Positions 1 to 8,152 are shown, counted from the first letter of the stretch. The stretch is DNA of 48,256 nucleotides from Sphingobacterium sp. (GCA_031277685.1 JAITLV010000342.1:1-48256); one strand, 5' to 3'. Made by a program: numbers and translations. Notes: generated by a model not told the origin, from the sequence alone.

Positions 1-5
1 AAAAT

Positions 6-77
6 GGCCCGTTCGTCTAGGGGTTAGGACGCAAGATTTTCATTCTTGAAACAGGGGTTCGATTCCCCTACGGGCTA
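6..77 (+). tRNA. tRNA-Glu (anticodon TTC)
   Basis: The sequence folds as a cloverleaf. The acceptor arm pairs GGCCCGT (6-12) with ACGGGCT (70-76), with a G-T wobble at the first pair. The anticodon stem CAAGA/TCTTG frames a loop carrying TTC, and the T arm holds GGTTCGATTCC. The discriminator base is A77 and no CCA is encoded. Its 3' end is the integration site of the island that follows: bases 55-79 recur perfectly at 29783-29807. Confidence 0.96.
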
Positions 78-79
78 CA
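55..79 (+). repeat. Left attachment site (attL core)
   Basis: This 25-bp copy of the T arm and acceptor 3' strand of tRNA-Glu is identical to 29783-29807. The island-side copy keeps the tRNA gene intact after integration, as is usual for tyrosine recombinases that use tRNA 3' ends. Confidence 0.92.
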
Positions 80-103
80 GATCTAAAAGTCAAAACATAC
101 AAA

Positions 104-136
104 AGCTTGCAAATTAAACGTTTGCAGGCTTTTTTG
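104..136 (+). terminator. Rho-independent terminator behind tRNA-Glu, supplied by the island
   Basis: A 10-bp stem pairs 104-113 with 121-130 (one T-G pair) around a 7-nt loop, and a run of T follows. It lies inside the island edge. It closely resembles the perfect hairpin at 29814-29849 beyond the right att site, which is probably the original tRNA terminator. The island therefore seems to bring a replacement terminator. Confidence 0.8.
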
Positions 137-179
137 TTTTTCAGTATCTACAAAACCTATAATAATTCCCAATAAAAAA

Positions 180-225
180 GTGAGTCATTCAGTGAGTCAT
201 TTTCTCCGACATGGCTACTCACTGA
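180..225 (+). repeat. Candidate integrase arm-type binding repeats, left edge
   Basis: GTGAGTCATT occurs at 180-189 and again at 192-201, 12 bp apart. ACTCACTGA at 217-225 is the inverse of TCAGTGAGT at 189-197. A variant, GTGAGTTATT, lies at 29716-29725 just inside the right edge. Short repeats inside both ends are typical of recombinase arm sites, but binding is not shown by sequence alone. Nothing else is recognisable in 137-324. Confidence 0.5.
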
Positions 226-324
226 AACATATTTAATATTTTGATTATCAGCTTATTCAGAGATTGAACATCTTGATCCGTTTTAGTTGCAAGGCTAATT
301 TTGTTTCACTTAAATGATGTTGTC

Positions 325-1635
325 ATGAGTACAAATTATTCCTTGCTCTTCTACTTGAAGAAACCAAAAAATTATGTTAGCGGTCCCAAAGCTATCTACA
401 TGCGGATTACCGTCGATGGTATCCCAAAAGAAGTGTCTACAGGGCGGGAGTGTGATCCCTCCAAATGGAATTCCAAAGCCAATCGGGTAAAAGGTACCAC
501 CGAAACTGTCAAAATCCTCAACAGTTACCTTGATACACTTGTGAGTAAAGTAAGTACGCTCCATACCGCTATGATAGCGACAGGAGAAGAAATTACCGCA
601 GAATCCCTTAAACTTAGATTTCAGGGAAAGAATATCAAACGTAAAAATTTCTTGGATGTGTTCAGGGAGCACAACGAGCAGATGGAAGCACTCTTGGGCA
701 ATGGGTTTAAACCCAATACGCTTAAAGGGTATAAGACTTCGCTTTCACATGTAAGTGGGTACCTAGAGAAAGAGTTTAGACTGCAAGATATTGATACGAG
801 AAAGATTGATCATGGTTTTGTAACCGGATACGAATTCTTTCTGCGTGCTACAATGGCCTGCTCGGCTGTATCGGCAGCAAAGTACATGAAACATCTTCGC
901 AAGATTATCAAGATTTGTATTGCGCATCGCTGGATCACCGATGATCCGTTTGCCTTCTACAAGATCAAGGCGAAAGCTAAAGAGAAGGAGTTCTTAACAG
1001 ATGCAGAACTTCGTAGGATAGAAGAAAAGGAATTCAAAATACTACGTCTTGCGCACGTACGTGATATTTTTGTCTTCTGCTGTTATACAGGTCTTTCGTA
1101 TGCGGATGTAAAGAAACTAAAATGGACGGATATCGCCGAGGGAGTGGACGGAAAGCTCTGGATCTTCACCAGCAGGGAGAAAACCGAAACCTCATCAAAT
1201 ATTCCACTACTTCCTAAGGCACTTGAAATTATTGATCGGTACCGTGACTATCCACCGTGTGTGTCAAAGGATATGGTACTTCCTGTTCTGAGTAACCAGA
1301 AAATGAACAGCTATCTTAAGGAAATAGCGGATCTGTGTGAGATTACAAAAGAACTCACATTCCACAAGTCACGCCATACTTTCGCTACTTCGGTTACTCT
1401 TGCCAATAGCGTTCCGATAGAAACTGTTTCCAAGATGCTCGGCCATACGGATATCAAGACTACGCAGCATTATGCGAAACTTTTGGATAATAGGGTTGCG
1501 GTCGACATGGACAGACTGGAAAGAAAGATCGAGAATAAACCGGTGCCTGTAAATCAAGCGAAAATCGCTGAACTATGTACCCCGCAGGCTTTTACTTTCA
1601 TAAAAGCGGGCCATAACGGAAGAAATATTGCTTAG
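325..1635 (+). CDS. Tyrosine recombinase (site-specific integrase), Bacteroidetes type
   Basis: This 436-aa enzyme integrates and excises DNA at the tRNA-Glu 3' end. An arm-binding domain fills roughly the first 100 residues, followed by a SAM-like core-binding domain and a C-terminal catalytic domain. Catalytic residues visible are the H-K-S-R motif (H347, R350), the L-G-H motif (H374) and the nucleophile Y383. Position 258, in TGLSYADV, holds Ser where the first Arg of the classical tetrad usually sits; Bacteroidetes integrases such as IntDOT show the same kind of change. The frame is open from a TTG at 301, but the ATG at 325 gives the usual N-terminus (MSTNYSLLFYLKK). The gene lies just inside the left att site and reads into the island. 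Confidence 0.95.
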   Translation: MSTNYSLLFYLKKPKNYVSGPKAIYMRITVDGIPKEVSTGRECDPSKWNSKANRVKGTTETVKILNSYLDTLVSKVSTLHTAMIATGEEITAESLKLRFQGKNIKRKNFLDVFREHNEQMEALLGNGFKPNTLKGYKTSLSHVSGYLEKEFRLQDIDTRKIDHGFVTGYEFFLRATMACSAVSAAKYMKHLRKIIKICIAHRWITDDPFAFYKIKAKAKEKEFLTDAELRRIEEKEFKILRLAHVRDIFVFCCYTGLSYADVKKLKWTDIAEGVDGKLWIFTSREKTETSSNIPLLPKALEIIDRYRDYPPCVSKDMVLPVLSNQKMNSYLKEIADLCEITKELTFHKSRHTFATSVTLANSVPIETVSKMLGHTDIKTTQHYAKLLDNRVAVDMDRLERKIENKPVPVNQAKIAELCTPQAFTFIKAGHNGRNIA

Positions 1636-1644
1636 TCACAAAAG

Positions 1645-1669
1645 GAAGCGGTACATGATGTATCGCTTC
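1645..1669 (+). terminator. Stem-loop after the integrase gene
   Basis: An 11-bp stem with one G-T pair and a 3-nt loop begins 10 bp after the integrase stop. The sequence after it (TATAATAAGAG) has no real T run. It may end integrase transcription or only protect the mRNA end. Confidence 0.4.
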
Positions 1670-1725
1670 TATAATAAGAGAAAAAATATGTTATCCTCCC
1701 TTACCAACGAAATAGCTGTACTTCT

Positions 1726-2319
1726 TTATTCCCTTGAAAAGAGCATTATTACTTTGGAACGAAAATTATCCTTGCCGCCGTAGCTGATTTGCTGCTGTAA
1801 TTTTAATGAATTTTCATCGACTGAGATATCCCACCAGTCTATATCTGTCCTGAGCTTTGGGTAATAATCGGCGAGAGAATCGACAATTCCTGTCGCGGGG
1901 CTTCCCCATTTCTCTACCCATGAGGATGGATTAAATGTCCCGGTTTCCTTGAGCAAGAGACGGTTTCCTGCGAGCTGATAATAATATTTGCGGTAATAAA
2001 TAGGTTCTCCGGTCTGGATGCTCCCATCTTTAATAATTACATCTGCGCCCGGAGGATTCCATTCTCCGCCATCGCTGGCACTACTTGAACCGATAAAATA
2101 CGGTACCGTTAACCGTAGTGAAGCACTGTCAGGTCCATCAAAACTCAGATATTCGTAAGGGAGGTTATCTGTCCGAACATTACTGTTCCCATTCTTATCA
2201 CCGATAGATAGGGTCGTTTCATAACTTTTTAACTTCCATTTTCCTTTCAGGTTGTCAGTCATGTCCTGTCCAGAATTTTCCTTTTTGCAGGAAACAAACA
2301 ATAGGGGAAAAATGAACAA
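1726..2319 (-). CDS. Putative lipocalin-like lipoprotein, N-terminus doubtful
   Basis: The 197-aa product begins MFIFPLLFVSCKKENS, with a lipobox-like L-F-V-S-C at Cys11. After it comes K-G-K-W-K-L-K-S-Y-E, then a beta-rich Trp- and Tyr-containing body, as in small lipocalin-like Bacteroidetes lipoproteins. The start is odd: the frame has no ATG, the only candidate is TTG at 2319, and an in-frame TAA lies four codons upstream of it. The signal peptide is very short and lacks the usual basic residues. The 5' end has probably been lost or shifted in frame. The gene sits between the integrase and the mobilization operon and has no evident link to transfer. Confidence 0.6.
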   Translation of the reverse strand: MFIFPLLFVSCKKENSGQDMTDNLKGKWKLKSYETTLSIGDKNGNSNVRTDNLPYEYLSFDGPDSASLRLTVPYFIGSSSASDGGEWNPPGADVIIKDGSIQTGEPIYYRKYYYQLAGNRLLLKETGTFNPSSWVEKWGSPATGIVDSLADYYPKLRTDIDWWDISVDENSLKLQQQISYGGKDNFRSKVIMLFSRE

Positions 2320-2445
2320 AAGGATAAATTATATCGATTAGAGTATACAGGTAGAGAATTACGAAAAAGACAAAATGGATTGTACTAAATGGATATCCGT
2401 ATATCTGTCGATTTAGATTGATAAATATTCAAATAACCTTTACCT

Positions 2446-3417
2446 TCACTTTCCCCTGCCTTTCTTTTTGCGCTTCCTTTTTCTTTCTTCCTCATCGGCA
2501 ATCGTCGCCTGACCACCAAACTCCTGAACAGGATCAAGAAGAATATCCAGAAGTCCCGGACCATTTGTGGCAAATGAGGAAAATATATCCCCGAGTACGG
2601 TAGGTCTGTCCTGAACGGGGTTAAAAAGTATCCTATCTGTCCAGCCTTTTTCGATTTTTGGAATAGCCCCCCTTTCCAGAAGCCTGTCAAAGGTGTGGAG
2701 CCTCGCCTTCTGATCGGAATTACCATTCTTCATAATATTCGCATACTGCATAGTTTCTTTCAGTTTTCTATCAAAACCGAACATCCTGTCAAAGACAGTC
2801 TCGCCGCACTGCTTAAAAGCCATCTGGTCAAACTGCCCGAGCTTTTTGGAATGTTCCACATTCCTGCCCCGGGATTTGTTCTGTGGACTCAGTTTGATAC
2901 GGTTAGTGATGTCCTTTCGGCTGACAATGACCTGTATGTGGAATTGTGGGCCTTCCTTTCGTTGCCCCGCTTTTTTCGTGCCGTTCTTGACCTCACGATC
3001 CTTATGGCTATAATAGCGGTAGTTTTCCAACTTGGCGAACCATAATAGATCTTTGTTGTTTTGTATTCCGGGGCGTTTGAAATTGCGGGCATATTCATCC
3101 ATGATCCGTGCAGCATATTCCTTTAATTTTTCTTTTGCACCCTCTTCGCCGTAAGTGTCCATCAGAAAGTCGATTTCCTTTCTACTGGGACTGATATTGA
3201 GCAGGAAGAACTTACTGTCCTCCCTGCCCAGTTTGGCGATATTGCCATCGATTCCGATGCGCACCTCATGGGGTTTAATGTTGTTCCGTTCGCCATTGAA
3301 CCAGTGTTCCTGTTTTTTATTATCGGGCAGGCGGTTTTCCTTTTCCAAATAGGCGACAAGATCACCACAGCTACCCTTATTGTTTCCTGTTTCGGAATCC
3401 GTGATATTGATATACAT
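2446..3417 (-). CDS. Relaxase-like mobilization protein (MobB/DUF5712-like)
   Basis: This 323-aa protein resembles the mobilization proteins of Bacteroidetes elements that nick DNA at oriT. Visible signs are the N-terminal Tyr-containing segment (MYINITDSETGNNKGSC), a second Tyr-rich stretch (ENYRYYSHKDREV) and F-H-I-Q-V-I-V-S-R-K-D. The last looks like the His motif of relaxases, with only one of the usual histidines kept. The C-terminus ends in a basic Lys/Arg run. It is the last gene of a minus-strand operon, 5 bp after the BfmA-like gene. The family assignment is from motif recall; nicking activity is inferred. Confidence 0.72.
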   Translation of the reverse strand: MYINITDSETGNNKGSCGDLVAYLEKENRLPDNKKQEHWFNGERNNIKPHEVRIGIDGNIAKLGREDSKFFLLNISPSRKEIDFLMDTYGEEGAKEKLKEYAARIMDEYARNFKRPGIQNNKDLLWFAKLENYRYYSHKDREVKNGTKKAGQRKEGPQFHIQVIVSRKDITNRIKLSPQNKSRGRNVEHSKKLGQFDQMAFKQCGETVFDRMFGFDRKLKETMQYANIMKNGNSDQKARLHTFDRLLERGAIPKIEKGWTDRILFNPVQDRPTVLGDIFSSFATNGPGLLDILLDPVQEFGGQATIADEEERKRKRKKKGRGK

Positions 3418-3422
3418 AGCGG

Positions 3423-3977
3423 CTAAAGTTTATCCAGTGCTTCTCTGACCTGTCTTGCCAGTTCATCTTTTTTTGCGGAAGATACCGGCCATCCCAGAGT
3501 TTCCCGCTGGGCGATGTAATGCTCAAGGATCTTTCTAAAACCATCCTTTAGTTCCTGCCTTTGTGTAATACCCAAAAATATTTTTTTAAGGACTTTATCC
3601 AGGCTCCCGAGATATTCCGTATTTGCTTTTAGAAATTCAGACGATTTCTGCTGCTCGTCGAAAATCAGATCTATTAGACCGGATTGCTGTTTGGTTACAG
3701 CACCGAGTTCATCCAGCATGGAATAGAGCGGAACCAATAGATCGGTCTCCTGTTTTCGGATAAAGGAAAGGATCCGGTTTACTCCACTGGAGAGCTCTTT
3801 TTTCAGGACCTCATCATTCAGGTCAGCAGGGTCTTTCTTGCTCCTGTAAAAATAATCGACCATTTCCATCACCAGTTTCCGCTTGGTCCTTCCCAGTTTA
3901 CGGGAGAGCAGTGCCAGACGACTGTCCACTTCCATCGGGAAACGGACAGACCGAGTGTTTTCATCCTGTCTAGCCAT
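3423..3977 (-). CDS. BfmA/BtgA-like mobilization accessory protein
   Basis: The 184-aa protein opens with a ribbon-helix-helix-like region (TRSVRFPMEVDSRLALLSRKLG) that probably binds oriT DNA. A long helical, charge-rich body follows. This layout matches BfmA/BtgA accessory proteins of Bacteroides mobilizable elements. The frame is open back to 4100, but the ATG at 3977 gives the sensible N-terminus (MARQDENTRSVRF). That start overlaps the upstream gene's stop by 8 bp, a sign of translational coupling. It lies directly before the relaxase-like gene. Confidence 0.7.
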   Translation of the reverse strand: MARQDENTRSVRFPMEVDSRLALLSRKLGRTKRKLVMEMVDYFYRSKKDPADLNDEVLKKELSSGVNRILSFIRKQETDLLVPLYSMLDELGAVTKQQSGLIDLIFDEQQKSSEFLKANTEYLGSLDKVLKKIFLGITQRQELKDGFRKILEHYIAQRETLGWPVSSAKKDELARQVREALDKL

Positions 3978-4287
3978 TACTACCGGAATTACTGTCCATG
4001 ATAAACCGGAACCTGCTGGCCTTTGCCGGGTGCCAGGAGGGGATATAATCCACGTATCCGTAAAGAACGAGATCAGAAAGGCATTTGTGATAGGTCGCAA
4101 TGGACTTTATGCGTGAAAAATGCATCAGCTTTTTACGGCTGGAATGAAAGTAATCCCCAGAGATTTGTTTCTGGTGATAATAGAACATCGCCATGAAAAG
4201 TCCGATATGCGATGGGAGCAACCTGTTATCTTTTGCCACATGCTCAAGATAAAAACCAAAGCAATGATCCTGCGTTCTGTTATCCAT
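3970..4287 (-). CDS. Small conserved protein of the mobilization operon, function unknown
   Basis: The 105-aa product begins MDNRTQDHCFGFYLEH and is rich in aromatic and basic residues. The central part (SRIKSIATYHKCLSDLVLYG) could form a winged-helix-like fold, in the style of small proteins common next to Bacteroidetes mobilization genes. It overlaps the gene before it and the gene after it by 8 bp each, so it is almost certainly co-translated with them. I do not recognise a named family. A DNA-binding or regulatory role is only a guess from its neighbours. Confidence 0.65.
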   Translation of the reverse strand: MDNRTQDHCFGFYLEHVAKDNRLLPSHIGLFMAMFYYHQKQISGDYFHSSRKKLMHFSRIKSIATYHKCLSDLVLYGYVDYIPSWHPAKASRFRFIMDSNSGSNG

Positions 4288-4558
4288 TGCCGTTACCTCC
4301 TTCCATCATTTTATCGATGTCACTGCTGCGATAGTACATGCTTCCACCGATTTTCTTAAAAGGTAGAATGCCTGTGATCCGCAGGTTCTGCAATGTTCCG
4401 GGAGATATGTCCAGTTTCTTTCTTACCTCTCTGCTGCGGAGCCATTTCTTATTTCCGCTGTTCCCTAGATTTTCACTTTTTAGGACCTGTCTGATCTCTT
4501 CGAGCAATTCTTTCTTGAACTGCTGTAAGTCTTCTTTTGTCAGGATGTCAAATACCAT
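4280..4558 (-). CDS. Excisionase-like helix-turn-helix protein (MerR-type, HTH_17)
   Basis: The 92-aa protein has a helical N-terminus (LTKEDLQQFKKELLEEI). The second half carries a winged-helix of the excisionase/MerR-like type, with WLRSREVRKKLDISPGTLQN followed by a wing containing L-P-F-K-K-I-G-G-S-M-Y-Y. Such proteins often serve as excision or transfer regulators in Bacteroidetes elements. The ATG at 4558 is preferred over upstream codons of the same frame, which overlap a region of inverted repeats. It is the first gene of the operon ending at 2446. Confidence 0.8.
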   Translation of the reverse strand: MVFDILTKEDLQQFKKELLEEIRQVLKSENLGNSGNKKWLRSREVRKKLDISPGTLQNLRITGILPFKKIGGSMYYRSSDIDKMMEGGNGNG

Positions 4559-4564
4559 AGTATA

Positions 4565-4667
4565 CCAATTTTGTGAACAATATAGGTTCGGCATTTGTGC
4601 CTTGCCATTGCTACAAAATTGGGTGTCGAAGGGGCAATATGGATGACCATCGGACTATGCTGGTCAT
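4565..4667. promoter_or_regulatory. Inverted-repeat region upstream of the mobilization operon (oriT or operator candidate)
   Basis: CCAATTTTGT at 4565-4574 is perfectly inverted as ACAAAATTGG at 4613-4622. ATGACCA at 4643-4649 is inverted as TGGTCAT at 4661-4667. A short TGTTC/GAACA repeat follows at 4667-4683. This lies in the gap before the excisionase-like gene, where operators and oriT sequences of such elements are often found. The function is inferred. Confidence 0.4.
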
Positions 4668-4692
4668 GTTCAACATTCGAACAGGATCGTTA

Positions 4693-5445
4693 TTATCCCT
4701 GTTTTATGGGAATTATCTGGAACAGTTTTTTGTCTTCGGGGATTTTGACTCCTTTCATGGAGTCTTTCGGATCCTTCTGTACAAAATAGTTGCGGGCGGT
4801 ATTGATCGGAATATCCTTGCCATTATAGACGAAGTATTTTGAGACCATTTTGTAATAGGGGCTTTCGTAGTCGCTGACCAGAAGCCTTCTTCCATTTGGA
4901 AGGGTAAGCTGTTTCAGCTATTGCAACAGATCAATAAAAGTGGGAAGATGCTCGTCCTGTATCATCGGTTTGACAGACACTTCATATTTATCCAGATCGG
5001 TAAGTTTGTTCCGTAGGATCTCGAGTTCTAACCGTAGTTTTGCGATCTCTTCGTCTTTCTCTTTTATGAGCATATCATTTGGCCTGATATTCCATTTGTC
5101 CAGTGGAGAGAGAAAAGACTGGAATTCGTTCAGCTTTCTGATATTTGAAATATAGAGCGGATGCTTAGAGGAATAGGGGCTTTGACCTTTAAAATAATCA
5201 ATCCTATCGGAAACAATATGCCATATATGGGAAAAGAATTCTTTTTCCGAGCGGTTTCCACCGGAAAGATAATATTCCAGATGATACTGATAGTAGTCGT
5301 CAAATACCGCCTTTTTTAAGCTATAGATCTTTAGAAGAAAATGATTGTCCTCATATCCGTTGGGAACTCCTTTAATCGTTCCGATCGCAAATGGATGAGG
5401 CTTGAAATCAAATGTTTTTCTTGCTTTAAAATAATATGCTGACAT
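4693..5445 (-). pseudogene. Unrecognised mobile-element gene interrupted by an in-frame TAG
   Basis: The minus-strand frame from ATG 5445 runs 175 codons to a TAG at 4918-4920. It then stays open in the same frame for 74 more codons to TAA at 4693-4695. The part after the TAG (LKQLTLPNGRRLLVSDYESP...) reads like genuine protein sequence that continues the same gene. Full length would be about 250 aa. The first part has a Tyr-rich helical region and a coiled-coil stretch near KEKDEEIAKLRLELEILRNK. I do not recognise the family. The gene is either inactivated by a nonsense mutation, expressed as a shortened protein, or read through. Confidence 0.7.
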
Positions 5446-5544
5446 TGTGTGATTTTTATATGATAGATTGGTTCTATTTTGCCGTCCGACTATTAGCTTT
5501 TCAATGGAGAATGTGGATCGTCAATTTATCCTATCTAGGGGCGT

Positions 5545-5988
5545 TTATAAAGTAAAATTGTAAAACTTGAATGAACTCTCCTTAAAACCAATATTTTCAT
5601 ATAGCAATTGGGCTGGATTATCCTTAGCTGTACTTAATGAAACCCGGCCACAGTTTTCCTTCTTAGCAATTTCGATGCATTTATTGATAAGAATTGTTGC
5701 TATCCCCTTTTTTCTTTCGGAATCTATCACATATAGATCATTTAATATATACGCTTTTTTTAAAGTAGCTGAAGAGAATGTTGGGTACAGTTGCGCAAAT
5801 CCTATGATGTTTTCGTCTTTCTCAACAAATATCAATATTGACTCATTCTTTAGGATTCTATTTCTTAGAAAGTCTATGGTTCCCTTACTATCTGGCTCCA
5901 TTCCATAGAATTCTCTATAGAGGGTGAAAATAGGTTCTAATTCCGAAATGTTGTCCAGTGTAGCAAATTGTAATGTTATATTTTCCAT
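5545..5988 (-). CDS. GNAT-family N-acetyltransferase
   Basis: This 147-aa protein has the full GNAT layout. Motif A shows L-N-D-L-Y-V-I-D followed by the acetyl-CoA loop E-R-K-K-G-I-A-T (about residues 91-98), then the helix ILINKCIEIAKKE. Motif B shows N-P-A-Q-L-L-Y-E-N-I-G-F. It would transfer an acetyl group from acetyl-CoA to a small molecule or protein. The substrate cannot be told from sequence. It stands alone as island cargo, between the TAG-interrupted gene and the ABC transporter. Confidence 0.88.
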   Translation of the reverse strand: MENITLQFATLDNISELEPIFTLYREFYGMEPDSKGTIDFLRNRILKNESILIFVEKDENIIGFAQLYPTFSSATLKKAYILNDLYVIDSERKKGIATILINKCIEIAKKENCGRVSLSTAKDNPAQLLYENIGFKESSFKFYNFTL

Positions 5989-6148
5989 AATTATGCGTTA
6001 GCTGTTCGCTAAAGTTAATAAAATCGATCTACTCAGAAGGTACAGCAATCTATATTATAACTGATAAAATATACAATAAATCATACTCAGGTTAAATGCT
6101 GCGTGGCAAATTATATCTGACTGCAACGGGTTTTCATCCTGAAGTTTT

Positions 6149-7279
6149 TTAGTCCTGATTGTTCTGTAATTTTTCATACGTAGAATTCCTTATGAATATT
6201 AGGTATGATGCAATCAGTGTGACAAATAGTACAAAGTAATGAAGTTCATAAAGAATAAAGATCAGCGCTAGGAAGTAATATGTGCTGATAGATTTTATAA
6301 CAGATAAAGGACTGTTTCCAACAAGAAAAATTAAGCTCCTCACAGAAAGCAGAAAGATAACCGTTGAACAAATAGCAACAACGAATAAATGAAATTTAAA
6401 TGCCGAAATTATAAAAATCATTTCGGGCAGGACAAGTAGTACAAAATAAGGTATGGAGGAGATGAAACGACGGATTTTACTGACCGGAAAATTAAGCAAA
6501 AATATAAGTTTCTTCCCTTCAAATATAAAATCTTTGTATAGCAAAACAGAATTGACACAGGCTAATGTCATGGTAAGATAAATGACATATCTTGTATTAT
6601 TTTCTGTTTCTTTAATATCAAAGAGAGTGGTCAGTGTATATATAGTCAGTAGGCTAATCAGTTTTGTAACAACGAAAGAAGTTCGGTTATTGATGACATG
6701 GTTATATATATTGAATAGATTCAGTTGCCTCCTGTTAAATTTCTTGGAATAAGATAGAAATATATCTCGACCCTCGTTTATAGAAATTAATCGAAATTGA
6801 TCCGTGTAAATTGCAGTTGCTATTATTAGGATCAAGAGATATAGTACTGTTAAGAGTCCCTTGTAGTTTTTAGCTATATAATAACCGATACCTAGACTAT
6901 AGCAAGCATATAAAAGTAAAGGGATAAATCCAATTAAGGTAACAACCGTCCAATTTCTGAATCGAGATCGTACATTAATTCCATTGAGAGTATATTGTAG
7001 GAATGTATTTTTCTCCTCCTTCAGCTGCATTCTTATATATTTTGAGAACAGTATCGCGTAGAATAGGGAAAATAGCCAAAATAATGCGATGAAAAAGGGA
7101 TCTGTTGCTACTTTGAGGGAGATGAACATGGTCCAGAAATCGCTTGATTCCGTCAAGAATTCTCCAGCAGTCTGTATGAATATACAATAACTGAAAAACA
7201 TACAGAATCCGAACATAAACGCTTTCGCATATTTTTTGTAAAAACCTTTAGAAAAAATCTTAATGAGGGTTAATAGCAT
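6149..7279 (-). CDS. ABC transporter membrane protein
   Basis: The 376-aa protein is strongly hydrophobic with about eight or more membrane spans, for example around residues 20-35, 60-80, 110-130 and 140-160. It lacks clear catalytic motifs. It starts 5 bp after the stop of the ABC ATPase gene on the same strand, so the pair almost surely forms one transporter. The substrate is unknown. Because the island also carries a peptide-biosynthesis cluster, self-protection is one possible role, but nothing in the sequence proves it. Confidence 0.75.
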   Translation of the reverse strand: MLLTLIKIFSKGFYKKYAKAFMFGFCMFFSYCIFIQTAGEFLTESSDFWTMFISLKVATDPFFIALFWLFSLFYAILFSKYIRMQLKEEKNTFLQYTLNGINVRSRFRNWTVVTLIGFIPLLLYACYSLGIGYYIAKNYKGLLTVLYLLILIIATAIYTDQFRLISINEGRDIFLSYSKKFNRRQLNLFNIYNHVINNRTSFVVTKLISLLTIYTLTTLFDIKETENNTRYVIYLTMTLACVNSVLLYKDFIFEGKKLIFLLNFPVSKIRRFISSIPYFVLLVLPEMIFIISAFKFHLFVVAICSTVIFLLSVRSLIFLVGNSPLSVIKSISTYYFLALIFILYELHYFVLFVTLIASYLIFIRNSTYEKLQNNQD

Positions 7280-7284
7280 TGATA

Positions 7285-7902
7285 TTAATTTGTTAGGATG
7301 CCTTTCTGTAATTCAATTTCTTCCGATGGAAACGGGAGGCTGTCCAGATGTGAAGTCATAATTATCGTACAATGTTTTTCTTTGAATCTGCAGATCCATT
7401 CGCTTAAAAAAGCGGAAGCCTCAAGGTCTAGAGTAATGAATGGTTCGTCTAATAAGATTAATCTAGGATTACCTACAAAAGCCAGTAGTAAGGACAGTTT
7501 TTTTAGCATCCCACTAGAATATTGAGATATAGGCTGGTTATTGATATAGTCTTGCATTCCAAAACACTCGATCATGGGATCTATATGAATGCTGTTTTCT
7601 CCCTTACATTTGAAAAAAAGATCGAGTAGATGTGTTCCGAACAAAAAATCTGGGTAAACAGGTTCCGTCGCAGAATAATTTATACATCTAAGGTACTTTT
7701 CAGGGGCTCTTTTTAAAGAAAAACCTTCATATGAAATTTCTCCATCAAATGACAAAATACCGGCCAAGCATTTGAGCAAGGTACTTTTTCCCGAACCATT
7801 GTGCCCTTTGATCCAGTATACTCCTTCTCCGAATTCTACATTTCCTATCTGTAAGGCAAGGTGACTACCATAAAATTTCTTTAAATTATTTATTTTAAGC
7901 AT
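7285..7902 (-). CDS. ABC transporter ATP-binding protein
   Basis: This 205-aa protein is a single ABC ATPase domain. The Walker A GHNGSGKST is at residues 33-41, the signature Y-S-S-G-M at 128-132 (a variant of LSGGQ), Walker B L-I-L-L-D-E-P at 148-154 and the switch His in M-T-S-H at 185. The short length and form of the signature resemble small exporter ATPases of the CcmA/antibiotic-export type. It powers the membrane protein encoded directly after it. A good Bacteroidetes promoter lies about 40-70 bp upstream. Confidence 0.93.
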   Translation of the reverse strand: MLKINNLKKFYGSHLALQIGNVEFGEGVYWIKGHNGSGKSTLLKCLAGILSFDGEISYEGFSLKRAPEKYLRCINYSATEPVYPDFLFGTHLLDLFFKCKGENSIHIDPMIECFGMQDYINNQPISQYSSGMLKKLSLLLAFVGNPRLILLDEPFITLDLEASAFLSEWICRFKEKHCTIIMTSHLDSLPFPSEEIELQKGILTN

Positions 7903-7938
7903 CTGGTCTTTTCAAGCTTTTCGCAATACGTTTACATT

Positions 7939-7971
7939 CAAATATAATTATTGTCATCCTATCTCTCAAAA
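7939..7971 (-). promoter_or_regulatory. Bacteroidetes-type promoter for the ABC transporter operon
   Basis: On the minus strand TATATTTG (7946-7939) matches the -7 consensus TAnnTTTG. TTTTG (7971-7967) lies upstream with a 20-bp spacing from TTG, matching the -33 element. The predicted transcript would begin about 30 bp before the ATG at 7902. Confidence 0.65.
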
Positions 7972-8152
7972 GTTACAGTTTTTACTTCAAAAAAACGATA
8001 ATGTTACATCCGTATTAAGAAGAGAACTTTAAATAGTTCAAAAAATAAACCGTACATGATTGTTTTTGCAGGATTTCTGGATAAATATCCAAGTATGAGA
8101 TAAGGCAATACAGTCAAGTTTTTCTCTGTTACTCCTGATCTTTATATAAATA

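Noticed and set aside
2695..3352. Plus-strand open frames across the relaxase-like gene
   Set aside because: They are antisense to a protein with recognisable mobilization motifs.
4573..4842. Plus-strand open frames opposite the TAG-interrupted gene
   Set aside because: The minus-strand frame 4693-4917 continues a real protein, so these are antisense shadows.
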